From positions 1 through 7,677 of the forward strand of contig CAYMPA010000136.1 of the NCBI GenBank assembly GCA_964392105.1: DNA of 7,677 nt, in the 5' to 3' direction. Source of the DNA: UBA7359 sp964392105 (lineage in GTDB: Bacteria; Pseudomonadota; Gammaproteobacteria; Eutrophobiales; Eutrophobiaceae). Of the stretch, positions 1-6,746 are shown piece after piece. Under the pieces are notes generated by a model. It was not told where the DNA came from and searched no databases. It was given only the letters and a program-made list of their open reading frames with translations. Position numbers and translations under genes: made by a program. The stretch's first letter is position 1, and the number at the start of each line of letters is the position of its first letter.

Positions 1-1
1 A

Positions 2-60
2 GTCAGCGCCGCATTCTGGGATTATGAAACCTCTCCAGATAATCTTGTAGGCGCAAAATG
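2..60 (+). CDS. possible 3' end of a gene inside the left-flanking insertion sequence (partial)
   Basis: An open frame enters from the left edge and ends at a TGA at 58-60, giving a 19-residue tail that contains FWDYETSPDNL. I do not recognise the residues. The only reason to list it is position: it stops just where the IS21-like terminal repeats begin, which is where the last gene of such an element would end. A frame of this length can easily arise by chance, so it is a weak suggestion only. Confidence 0.15.
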
Positions 61-93
61 AAAGTGTCCGCTTTTAGCAAAGTAGAAATGTCC
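53..93. repeat. two imperfect 17-bp direct repeats, period 24 bp
   Basis: The copies at 53-69 and 77-93 share GCAAA, the central AA and TGTCC; the four mismatches are all A/G transitions. The intervening bases are GCTTTTA. No third copy is visible at the next period on either side (29-45 or 101-117). They are interpreted as transposase binding repeats of the IS21-like end. Confidence 0.7.
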
Positions 94-97
94 TTCT

Positions 98-670
98 TTA
101 GCCGGTGAGTTGAAAAAGACCATAAATACAATATTGGCTGGCATGTTTATTCATCCATACAGATTTAAATGGCATGTGAAAGGTTCTTATGAGACTACAA
201 CGATATTTTGTCATTGTTTCTATGAGCTTGTCCTCATCGTAGAAACAGCAGTGATCGGAATCAGCTTTAAATCCTTTCTCGCCAGGGACTCCAATTAGAA
301 TTAAGCCCCGGGGTTTAAGCACACGGATAATCTCCTTAAAAATAAGCTCAGTCTGATCCAAATGTTCCAGAACATTATCCATATTGACACAATCGAAATA
401 ATTGGTTTCAAACGGATATTCATTAACCTTAACCAAAGACGCCTCTAACCCTCTGCTGATACAGTAATCGACATTGAACGGATTGACTTCAATCCCTATT
501 GTATTCGGGCGAAAGGCTAGGAAATCACCGATTCCACACCCCACATCCAGAACCTTTCCTGGCAAACAAGAATTCAGTTGCGGATATAAGTAATACTTTC
601 GATACAAAATCCCTAATAAACTCTTTTTCTGCAAATAGGAAAAATAATCAAAAAAATTAACCTGGCCCAT
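98..670 (-). CDS. small class I SAM-dependent methyltransferase (Methyltransf_11-like)
   Basis: This 190-residue protein has a Rossmann-type methyltransferase core. Motif I is LDVGCGIGDF at residues 41-50, the glycine-rich S-adenosylmethionine loop. An acidic residue that would hold the SAM ribose follows at E61 (GIEVN). DNVLEHL at 98-104 is the motif seen in the Methyltransf_11 group, and RVLKPRG at 116-122 is the usual post-motif loop. There is no membrane segment, so it is likely cytoplasmic. The ATG lies 20 bases after the SGNH-protein stop, without a strong ribosome binding site, so translation may depend on the gene before it. In this locus it probably methylates a sugar or sugar-linked acceptor, but the substrate cannot be read from sequence. 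The protein is short and its TAA is almost in contact with the IS21-like end, so the last few residues (LTG) could be altered from the ancestral C-terminus. Confidence 0.9.
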   Translation of the reverse strand: MGQVNFFDYFSYLQKKSLLGILYRKYYLYPQLNSCLPGKVLDVGCGIGDFLAFRPNTIGIEVNPFNVDYCISRGLEASLVKVNEYPFETNYFDCVNMDNVLEHLDQTELIFKEIIRVLKPRGLILIGVPGEKGFKADSDHCCFYDEDKLIETMTKYRCSLIRTFHMPFKSVWMNKHASQYCIYGLFQLTG

Positions 671-690
671 AGGAAAACTGGACTTTGACC

Positions 691-2043
691 TTATTGACTC
701 AAACGGGCGCCAATCAGTTGATCCCCACCAATAAAAACAACCTTGGACGATTCAATACCGGATTTACTCGCCAACTCCTCAACTTCTTTAACGTCTTGTG
801 GATGTACCTCATGGTAATGTTTCTGTTCTTCTCTAATCAGAGCCAGAGTAGCTTCAATTGTAGTACTGGTAAGTTTATGTCCAAAGTTAACGGTACTGTC
901 CTTCTTATTATGCAACACCTTGTCTAGAATCATATCTCCTATGCCCGGTTGATAATGGGAAGAGTCAAGATAGCCGGTCATTACTCCTGCTTCAGGAACA
1001 TCTTCACTCGTAACGCTATTGTATCCACTAAAGTCCCAAAGGGGAATCCAACCCTCTTGCTCAACACTCCCTTCTTCAGCTATTTTTACCAATTCCCTTT
1101 TCCATTGTTCAAAAAGGGGCCATAATCCAATTGAACGTATAACTTCCATCTGTCTGGCATGGGGCGGTGAAATAAAGAGGTAAAGAGCAATGTGGTTCTG
1201 CCTGCAGAACTGAACAATGTTCTGCAAATCATCTAAACTTGCGCTATGGGTCTTCGAATCTGACAATAAGTACTCGCGCTCAGAACCGGAAAAATAGACA
1301 TACTTAATGTACAAATTTTCATTCCTGATAAATCCTTTTCGCGGGTGAATACCTGTTTTTTCGGGGTTGTATTTTCCTCCTGCCTTTCTTTTAAGAGCGG
1401 CAAGCGTTTTAGTGCGGTCTTTTAAATCAATAACCTGACCCTTATAGGAGAATTTTCTCAGTCCTGTCATCGAATCGATTAATTGACCACTGTAACTGAA
1501 TGCACCAGAGATAGTCTTAAAGGATGAAGTGGTTGTACTCAATGTAAAAAGCGACTTCAGAAAAATTTCCTTTCTGAAGCTCGAATTAAACTTCCCGGAG
1601 GCGTCTACAGCCAAATTTTCCTCTTGAAAATCTTTGGCTCTCGGGCGCCTGACATTAAAAGTAAAAAAATCTAACCCAATGACAACTTTCTTTAATGAGT
1701 GCACAGCTTGGGCATGTTGCAAGTACCTCTTCATTAGATAGGTGTCAGCTCCAGCTAGGGCAAGATTGAAAACCGGGGAAATCTCCCAGTCTGAATAATT
1801 TGGATCAATACCGAATTCGGCTCGGGAACTACCTAAAATGATGGCTTCGGGTTTCACTTTGCTCACCAACATCGCCTTCGCCAACTTCTCATTTTTCTCG
1901 ATCATTGGCTTCGGATAATTTACTCCGCTGATGGAACACCAGTTATATATTCCATACGGATCAACAAGAAAGTTGAACAGGATGGTAAATAATAATAGTC
2001 CTGCCAGACTTATGAAGAATCCTTTCAAATAAAATGAAGCCAT
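691..2043 (-). CDS. SGNH/GDSL-like protein, partner of the MBOAT acyltransferase
   Basis: The 450-residue product starts at the ATG whose A is shared with the stop of the MBOAT gene (TAATG). A longer frame reaches back to 2130, but it only overlaps MBOAT coding sequence. Residues 8-27 form one hydrophobic segment, followed by VDPYGIY at 27-33, a pattern I associate with membrane-anchored periplasmic partners of MBOAT enzymes. GSSR at 71-74 (ILGSSRAEFG) fits the nucleophile block of SGNH hydrolases. DSSH at 360-363 (LDSSHYQ) fits the Asp/His pair near the end of the fold. A charged helical tail follows. The likely role is to move or finish O-acyl groups on a polysaccharide in the periplasm, together with the MBOAT protein, as AlgJ/AlgX or DltD do. 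The order (Ser block first, Asp/His last) is DltD-like and not AlgJ-like, so no symbol is given. The acyl donor and glycan are unknown. Confidence 0.85.
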   Translation of the reverse strand: MASFYLKGFFISLAGLLLFTILFNFLVDPYGIYNWCSISGVNYPKPMIEKNEKLAKAMLVSKVKPEAIILGSSRAEFGIDPNYSDWEISPVFNLALAGADTYLMKRYLQHAQAVHSLKKVVIGLDFFTFNVRRPRAKDFQEENLAVDASGKFNSSFRKEIFLKSLFTLSTTTSSFKTISGAFSYSGQLIDSMTGLRKFSYKGQVIDLKDRTKTLAALKRKAGGKYNPEKTGIHPRKGFIRNENLYIKYVYFSGSEREYLLSDSKTHSASLDDLQNIVQFCRQNHIALYLFISPPHARQMEVIRSIGLWPLFEQWKRELVKIAEEGSVEQEGWIPLWDFSGYNSVTSEDVPEAGVMTGYLDSSHYQPGIGDMILDKVLHNKKDSTVNFGHKLTSTTIEATLALIREEQKHYHEVHPQDVKEVEELASKSGIESSKVVFIGGDQLIGARLSQ

Positions 2044-3536
2044 TAGAATTGAAAATAAAGAAATTCGCTGAGTCTCGTCATTCCTAGAATGGCTACTCCG
2101 GTCAAAACAGCCACGAATATTGCCCACCACAGTGATGGCCTAAATTCAATTAGTGTCAACAAACGGTTTGAGGAAATCTGGCTACCTGCCTCCGGGACAG
2201 TTCGATACCGCGTCCATTGCTGAAGATTCGGCATGAACCACAGGATAAATGAAAGGGAAAGAAACCATAAGAGTATGCCCGAAAGGTCATCACTTTTAAA
2301 TAGATAACTTCTGGTAAGAGTTGCCAGATGAGGGTCAAACATGCTGTTTAGCATACTCATAGATGCATCAATATCCTCAGCACGGAAGAATACCCAGGCT
2401 ACGGCAACAGCAAGAAAGGTTAACATTCCGGATAGGAGACTCCCAAATCGGGTGCGGTTCTGCAAATCATGCCCAAGCAGCCGGCGTAAAGCATGCCATA
2501 AATGATTGATTGCAAGATAAAAACCATGCAATCCACCCCAGAGTATAAATGTCCACCCTGCTCCATGCCAGAAACCACCCAATAGCATTGTTATTACGAG
2601 GTTAGCATAACGCCGACTTGTCCCTTTTCGATTCCCCCCCAATGGAAAATATACGTAATCACGCAAAAATCTCGACAGGGTTATGTGCCAGCGGCGCCAG
2701 AAATCAATGATATTGGTAGCCTTATAAGGTGAGTTGAAGTTGATTGGCAACCGAATTCCAAACATTAAACCTATACCGATAGCCATATCGGAATAAGCGG
2801 AGAAATCAAAATATAGTTGGAAGGTGTATGCCAATGTCCCAACCCAGGCATCAACAAAAGTTAACGTTGACCCGTTGGCAGCAGCATCGAACACTGGAGT
2901 AGCATATGCAGCAATTCCGTCAGCAAGAATAACTTTCTTGAATAAACCCATCCCGAACATCGTTATGCCGACTTCCATTAATTTTGGTTTGAACCGAAAG
3001 GTCGACTCCTGGCCAAACTGAGGCATCATTTCACGGTGATGGACGATTGGACCAGCGATCAGCTGGGGGAAAAAAGTAACGAACAAGCAATAGTGAAGGA
3101 AATTATACTCCCTCGTTTCCTTTCTGTAGGCGTCAATAAGATAGGCTATTTGCTGAAAGGTAAAAAAGGAGATTGCAAGCGGCAGGATGATATGTTCAAG
3201 ATTGAATGAAAAACCCATAACGGCATTCATATTATCCACAAAGAAATTTGCATATTTGAAATAACCCAGAAGGCCCAGGTTGGTGGTAATCCCAAATGCC
3301 AGTTGTAATTTGTTGGCGTGTTTACTGCATAAGAAGGAGCCTAAACTGTAATTAAATAGCATGGAAAACAACATCAGACCTAGATAAACGGGGTTCCACC
3401 AGCCGTAGAAAAAGAGGGACATGCCGACAAGCCAGGCGACTGATAAACGATGATGCGAGCGGGCACCCATTAGAAAGAAAACAAACAAGGTCAGCGGAAG
3501 AAATACAAAAATAAACTCGTATGAATTAAAGAGCAA
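2043..3536 (-). CDS. MBOAT family membrane O-acyltransferase (AlgI-like)
   Basis: This 497-residue polytopic membrane protein carries the hallmarks of the AlgI/DltB branch. The N-terminus LFNSYEFIFVFLP is near-standard for the family. FWRRWHITLSRFLRDYVYFPLGGNR spans 279-303, with H284. The GGFWHG block at 320-325 supplies the conserved membrane histidine H324, and GGLHG at 334-338 supplies H337. FFRAED lies at 383-388. Such enzymes pass acyl groups, usually acetyl, across the inner membrane for attachment to exported polysaccharide. The start is TTG at 3536: a TGA lies four codons upstream in frame, no ATG fits, and homologues begin at this residue. AGGAGG lies four bases before it. Its stop overlaps the start of the SGNH-like gene as TAATG, which indicates translational coupling and a two-protein system. 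Length is normal for the family and the frame shows no breaks. Confidence 0.96.
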   Translation of the reverse strand: MLFNSYEFIFVFLPLTLFVFFLMGARSHHRLSVAWLVGMSLFFYGWWNPVYLGLMLFSMLFNYSLGSFLCSKHANKLQLAFGITTNLGLLGYFKYANFFVDNMNAVMGFSFNLEHIILPLAISFFTFQQIAYLIDAYRKETREYNFLHYCLFVTFFPQLIAGPIVHHREMMPQFGQESTFRFKPKLMEVGITMFGMGLFKKVILADGIAAYATPVFDAAANGSTLTFVDAWVGTLAYTFQLYFDFSAYSDMAIGIGLMFGIRLPINFNSPYKATNIIDFWRRWHITLSRFLRDYVYFPLGGNRKGTSRRYANLVITMLLGGFWHGAGWTFILWGGLHGFYLAINHLWHALRRLLGHDLQNRTRFGSLLSGMLTFLAVAVAWVFFRAEDIDASMSMLNSMFDPHLATLTRSYLFKSDDLSGILLWFLSLSFILWFMPNLQQWTRYRTVPEAGSQISSNRLLTLIEFRPSLWWAIFVAVLTGVAILGMTRLSEFLYFQF

Positions 3537-3540
3537 AGTT

Positions 3541-3546
3541 CCTCCT
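3541..3546 (-). promoter_or_regulatory. strong ribosome binding site for the TTG-started MBOAT gene
   Basis: The minus strand reads AGGAGG-AACT-TTG. The Shine-Dalgarno match is perfect, though the four-base spacer is short. Together with the in-frame TGA just upstream, it decides the non-ATG start. Confidence 0.75.
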
Positions 3547-3727
3547 GGTCATTGCCCTGATCTCTCTGACACTAAAAAGCATGGCTGGAGCTGTAATAAA
3601 CCGTGTTGCTATATGATGTCTGCGATAAGGATCCATCAGGTCGCAAAATAATCTTATCTTGCCAGTTTATAGAGTTAATCAATACGCTTTGAAGGAATTT
3701 CGCAGAATGCTTTGACTTTCCATGGTT

Positions 3728-3744
3728 GAGAACGGGTTGTTCTC
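3728..3744. repeat. perfect inverted repeat, 6-bp stem, 5-nt loop
   Basis: GAGAAC-GGGTT-GTTCTC on the plus strand. There is no T-run after it in the minus direction, so intrinsic termination is unlikely. It could be an operator or an RNA hairpin, or could have arisen by chance. Confidence 0.4.
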
Positions 3745-3755
3745 GCATTGGCATA

Positions 3756-3770
3756 TCAGGTTTTTCCTGA
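3756..3770. repeat. perfect inverted repeat, 5-bp stem, 5-nt loop
   Basis: TCAGG-TTTTT-CCTGA on the plus strand, 11 bases from the neighbouring GAGAAC hairpin. The stem is short, and the T-run forms the loop and not the tail, so it is not a normal terminator. Confidence 0.35.
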
Positions 3771-3840
3771 AGGCGAGCAGCCGTTATCTAACAATATATT
3801 CAAATTCACAGATATTCACCTAAAGCTGGACTTTTCATCT

Positions 3841-4716
3841 CTATTTTTTCTGGTACCGGAAATATTGAACTAAACTGCGGAGTGGCTTGGTAAGCTTCCA
3901 GGAACTTGATGATTGAATCCTGTGATATTTTTCGTGCAGTTTATTGTAACTCAACTCCAAAGCGGCATAATCTAAATGCAAGCGTTTAAGCTCGCGTTTC
4001 ATAACAAGGATGTTACTATGATCTTCAGTACCAGATCCTTTAAACTTTGAAAACATCAGATCGTAAAAGGCTTTATCTCTCCAGTTCAGTTTATAAAATT
4101 CATCAATTACATTTTTTGGTATATCAAGTTTGGATCTGGGGTGACCAGAATTGAGAATTAGTTGTTTTTTAACAGGCATACCGAGCATTTCCTGTAAACG
4201 TGCAATGTCTTCAGAAAAAGTCTCCTGAAAACCCATGAACCAGAACTGTTCAGGATGATCCAGCGGATAAAGAAAGCTGGTACAGATGTTGCATAATTCC
4301 CTGGCCATAAGGAATTTCTCAATATCCGGTTTTTATTCAACAAAGTACTTGATGTACACCGGATCATTTTTAGGAACATGAGCCGGGGGGTTAAGCCAAT
4401 AATAGTAATGAGATAAAGCCCTGTCCAATGGCTCGCGCAAAAAGGTGATAATACGTGCGCCGGGTGACCGTTTCAGATAATCGGCAATTTCAAAGTGCCC
4501 ATGAATCGCCTCTACAAGATCAGTACGACCCTCCATTTCATGACGATCGGGGTAATCAGCCAGTAGCCCTTTTCCAAAACGCTGCTCAAGCAAATTGAAC
4601 AACGTAATGCCACCCGTCTTAGGTATATGAACAGAGAGAATAAGGTCAGGTGCCAGTAGAGGGAGCTTTGTCAAAGCATTCCATCCAAGGGGTAACTCAA
4701 TCGAGTAAGAGCACAA
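3841..4716 (-). pseudogene. Sulfotransfer_2-type sulfotransferase interrupted by one in-frame TAA
   Basis: Reading from TTG at 4716, the frame gives 127 residues, a TAA at 4335-4333, then continues in the same frame for 163 codons to a TAG at 3841. The first part holds the PAPS 5'-phosphosulfate loop HIPKTGGIT (30-38, K33), GHF at 73-75 and the 3'-phosphate block FLREPLDRALSHYYY (92-106, R94 and S102). The second part holds FMGFQETFSEDIARLQ (160-175), which matches the expected FVGL-E-F-ES segment of the same fold, then a charged helix and SSSWKLTKPLR at 270-280. Both halves therefore belong to one enzyme that would transfer sulfate from PAPS to a sugar hydroxyl. As the phase is kept, a substitution (for example CAA, GAA or AAA to TAA) explains the break, not an indel. 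No ATG serves the N-terminus; an in-frame TGA lies two codons before the TTG, and a G-rich tract sits 13 bases upstream. It is probably a recent pseudogene, a sequencing error, or less likely a readthrough site. Confidence 0.85.
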
Positions 4717-4734
4717 AATTCAATTAGAACCCCC

Positions 4735-5523
4735 CTATACTACCGGCATAAAATTTTTGCCCCGACAGCAGTACATCTTCGATATCTCGAAATCACCTTC
4801 TATCATTGGCCCCGAACCACGCTTAACAATGACTGTATTACCGTTTATCTCTACCGACTCAATCAGGTCCCATCTTGACGCGCTTAACATGACAAGTTCA
4901 AAAATCAGATTTGTCAGAGCAGGTTTATCCACCCAGATTCCACCATCTTTCTGCCATTGGTCTCCTGGCCAGTGGGCCCAGGCCCAATCCTCAATAACGT
5001 AATATCCTCCCGTACGCAAATGCGGGAATATCAGATTAAAAGAAGCCGTTGTTTCATCCAGAAAATGTGATGCATCATCAATCACGAGGTCAACAGGTTT
5101 TCCATGAAACTCTTCCTTTATAATCTCTTTCAGCTTTTTTTTATCTGCCTGATTTACGCCATAATGTGCCCGCACTTGCCCGGACAACCGGTTCTTCGTT
5201 ATATATTCGTCAAGCGCAGCATTCGGATCTGAATAATCGATTGCCACAATCTTTTCGGGCTTAAATAGCTTGTAGTAAAGGAGACAACTCCCTCCTTTAA
5301 AAATGCCAAGATCAATAATTCTATCGATATCGTTTTTCCTGAAAGTGTTGTAATAGTTTTCAATCATCTGTCTCGGTTTCGCAAGAACAAAATAATTGCC
5401 TTTTGATTGTTTTTCCATCATGGAAGGGGTGATATCCAGATCAAAGGTTAAGTCCTCTACCTTTAAGGTGTAATCATCGATCCAGTTCATTGCACTCGAA
5501 TGGCGTTTAAAAATCCATTTCAT
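4735..5523 (-). CDS. class I SAM-dependent methyltransferase (CmcI/Methyltransf_24-like)
   Basis: The protein has 262 residues and an ATG start 12 bases after the WbsX stop; its GAGG ribosome binding site overlaps that stop. Motif I is IIDLGIFKGGS at 69-79, unusual in having Ile-Phe-Lys where many families have a Gly-rich GxGxG. The acidic residue after strand 2 is D96 (IVAIDYSD). DLVIDDASHFLDET at 145-158 and YYVIEDW at 174-180 resemble the metal-type acidic and histidine cluster of the CmcI-like, cephalosporin-hydroxylase-related and macrocin-type sugar O-methyltransferases. This suggests O-methylation of a sugar hydroxyl, possibly Mg2+-dependent. It is cytoplasmic, with no signal or membrane segment. 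The acceptor is not readable from the sequence. It differs clearly from the other two methyltransferases here, so it is not a recent duplicate. Confidence 0.88.
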   Translation of the reverse strand: MKWIFKRHSSAMNWIDDYTLKVEDLTFDLDITPSMMEKQSKGNYFVLAKPRQMIENYYNTFRKNDIDRIIDLGIFKGGSCLLYYKLFKPEKIVAIDYSDPNAALDEYITKNRLSGQVRAHYGVNQADKKKLKEIIKEEFHGKPVDLVIDDASHFLDETTASFNLIFPHLRTGGYYVIEDWAWAHWPGDQWQKDGGIWVDKPALTNLIFELVMLSASRWDLIESVEINGNTVIVKRGSGPMIEGDFEISKMYCCRGKNFMPVV

Positions 5524-5535
5524 AACAACATAACC

Positions 5536-6732
5536 TCATGTGTTTGTGTGGTGGTTTTTTGGTTTTTGACTAGATTCCAGCGAATTCATCACGGCTTTCA
5601 AATACCTGAATTCATTTACTTGATCCGGTTCAAGATAAGTTCCCTCTGCCCATTCATTCCATGCATTCAGAAAAATCATATGCTCTTTTGGAGGCCTTTT
5701 TAAAGTATTCTCCACTAACTGCTTGAACCAGTATTCAAAACGCTCCGGACAAGCGCCCTGGAAAACTGTTGCCCGTTCACAATATCTGGCTGCATTATCC
5801 CAGTCTACAAAAGCGCCCGGAAAAGTAGTCATCTCTCCCTCGTGCTTTTCTTTGATAATATGCTTCCATACTGCGTCGTAATCATAGAATGTCAGTGATT
5901 TAACACATGTTGTTCTTAGAGATCTAAAAACTTCCAGAACGGGCTCGGGCAGTCGGCGCATGAGTTGAAACCACCTGCTATGCCTAACTCCACTGATATC
6001 AAAGTCGGGAGAATATACAGATTCAAATGGCTGAAACTGAACAACCGCATCAAAATATTTGAGGAACTCCTGATAGGGAAACTCATATTGCTTCATGGCT
6101 ACAAAATAGATCCCTTTAAGGCCATATTCTTCGGCCTTTTCTCTCCAATAATTAAACATTTCATCAATTTTTGGTATCCGATGGGCTCTGTATATTAAGA
6201 AAATCGGTTTCCCATCAACCTTGATCGCCCGATCATCACTCCATGCCTTAATCAGATACTGGAAATGTTCCAGCCACCTTTTCTTTTCCGGAATATGAGT
6301 CTGTTTAACCAATATATGATGATCGCGGCCATCCCATCGGCGTGACCAGGTCTCATTTGCCCAGGCCAGGCAAAACGGGAAATCCAGTTCTTTAGAATCA
6401 AGAAAGACATTTGTTGGCTTTTGCAACATTTGCTTGCCATCAAACCAATAGTGGTAATGGCAAAATCCATAAATTCCGTAGGCTTTAGCAAGATCTATTT
6501 GCCATTTTACAACTTCTTTTTTCGATTGGTCGTAGTAGTTATCATTAAGAGGCACGCGAGGTTGATAATGTCCATTGAATTGCGGTTGTCCCTTTTTAAC
6601 GTTTACCCAGTCTGTAAAGCCCTTACCCCACCATTCGTCATTTTCAGGGATGGCGTGGAATTGTGGAAAATAAAAGGGAATTACTTTGACAGATTCGCTA
6701 TTATTCACAGTCGCCATATCCTTAACTGACAT
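5536..6732 (-). CDS. WbsX-family glycosyltransferase (GH99-like domain)
   Basis: The 398-residue protein shows the full WbsX signature. FYFPQFH is at 20-26 and WWGKGFTDW at 34-42, followed by the HYQPRVPLN stretch. GFCHYHYW lies at 89-96, AWANETWSRRWDG at 123-135, and NAWNEWAEGTYLEPD at 356-370 near the C-terminus. The family (Glyco_tran_WbsX, related in fold to GH99 endo-mannosidases) is found in O-antigen and capsule loci and is believed to act on sugars, but its exact chemistry is poorly known. I chose ATG at 6732, with CAGGT seven bases upstream. A TTG at 6750 overlaps the previous stop as TTGA and would add six residues. An ATG at 6717 has its AAGGA too close. The gene lies between two methyltransferase genes in a compact operon. 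The final codons are very A/C-rich (HHTNT tail). It has no signal peptide. Confidence 0.93.
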   Translation of the reverse strand: MSVKDMATVNNSESVKVIPFYFPQFHAIPENDEWWGKGFTDWVNVKKGQPQFNGHYQPRVPLNDNYYDQSKKEVVKWQIDLAKAYGIYGFCHYHYWFDGKQMLQKPTNVFLDSKELDFPFCLAWANETWSRRWDGRDHHILVKQTHIPEKKRWLEHFQYLIKAWSDDRAIKVDGKPIFLIYRAHRIPKIDEMFNYWREKAEEYGLKGIYFVAMKQYEFPYQEFLKYFDAVVQFQPFESVYSPDFDISGVRHSRWFQLMRRLPEPVLEVFRSLRTTCVKSLTFYDYDAVWKHIIKEKHEGEMTTFPGAFVDWDNAARYCERATVFQGACPERFEYWFKQLVENTLKRPPKEHMIFLNAWNEWAEGTYLEPDQVNEFRYLKAVMNSLESSQKPKNHHTNT

Positions 6733-6746
6733 TGGTGCGACCTGAA

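Larger units (their letters stand above)
1..97. mobile_element. probable terminus of an IS21-family insertion sequence (partial)
   Basis: Two related 17-base units lie here: GCAAAATGAAAGTGTCC at 53-69 and GCAAAGTAGAAATGTCC at 77-93. They match at 13 of 17 positions and are spaced 24 bases apart. Tandem, imperfect end repeats with an AGTAGAAATGTCC-like core are, from memory, typical of IS21 (istA/istB) element ends; this family call is recognition, not a search. The body of the element would lie to the left, outside the window. The outer tip cannot be placed exactly. It falls at or just beyond the stop codon of the methyltransferase gene (98-100), so the element probably inserted at, or very close to, the end of that gene. 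It may be a complete IS or a remnant. Confidence 0.55.
3537..3840. other. 304-base intergenic gap between the sulfotransferase and MBOAT genes
   Basis: This is the only sizeable gap in the window. It separates the methyltransferase/WbsX/sulfotransferase block from the MBOAT block. It holds two perfect short inverted repeats, listed separately, neither followed by a run of T in the direction of transcription, so neither is a classical terminator. A 60-codon minus-strand frame (3754-3572) has no recognisable domain. No well-spaced sigma-70 promoter is convincing by eye, but a promoter for the MBOAT unit would be expected here. The gap could also be the decayed remains of a lost gene. Confidence 0.5.

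Noticed and set aside
2044..2130. 29-residue N-terminal extension of the SGNH-like protein
   Set aside because: It lies entirely within the MBOAT coding sequence in another frame, and the TAATG junction gives a far better start directly before the hydrophobic anchor.
3572..3754. 60-codon minus-strand frame in the gap, preceded by AGGA about 10 bases upstream
   Set aside because: The sequence resembles no family I know, is rich in Ser, Asn and Gln, and shows no domain or membrane pattern; most likely a chance frame or gene debris.
3728..3770. Intrinsic terminators after the sulfotransferase gene
   Set aside because: Stems are only 5-6 bp, not GC-rich, and have no T-run after them on the transcribed strand.
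4333..4335. Selenocysteine or pyrrolysine recoding at the sulfotransferase stop
   Set aside because: The codon is TAA, whereas these use TGA and TAG; no following structural element is evident.
4158..4379. 73-codon minus-strand frame across the broken sulfotransferase, as a possible frameshifted product
   Set aside because: It is out of frame with both conserved halves, which share one frame; a frameshift is therefore not needed and this is a shadow.
5538..5568. G/T-rich tract on the plus strand at the end of the WbsX gene
   Set aside because: It is explained by the A/C-rich final codons of that gene and shows no regular repeat unit.
6421..6729. 102-codon plus-strand frame and the other plus-strand frames of the window
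   Set aside because: Each lies opposite a strongly supported minus-strand gene and encodes nothing recognisable.
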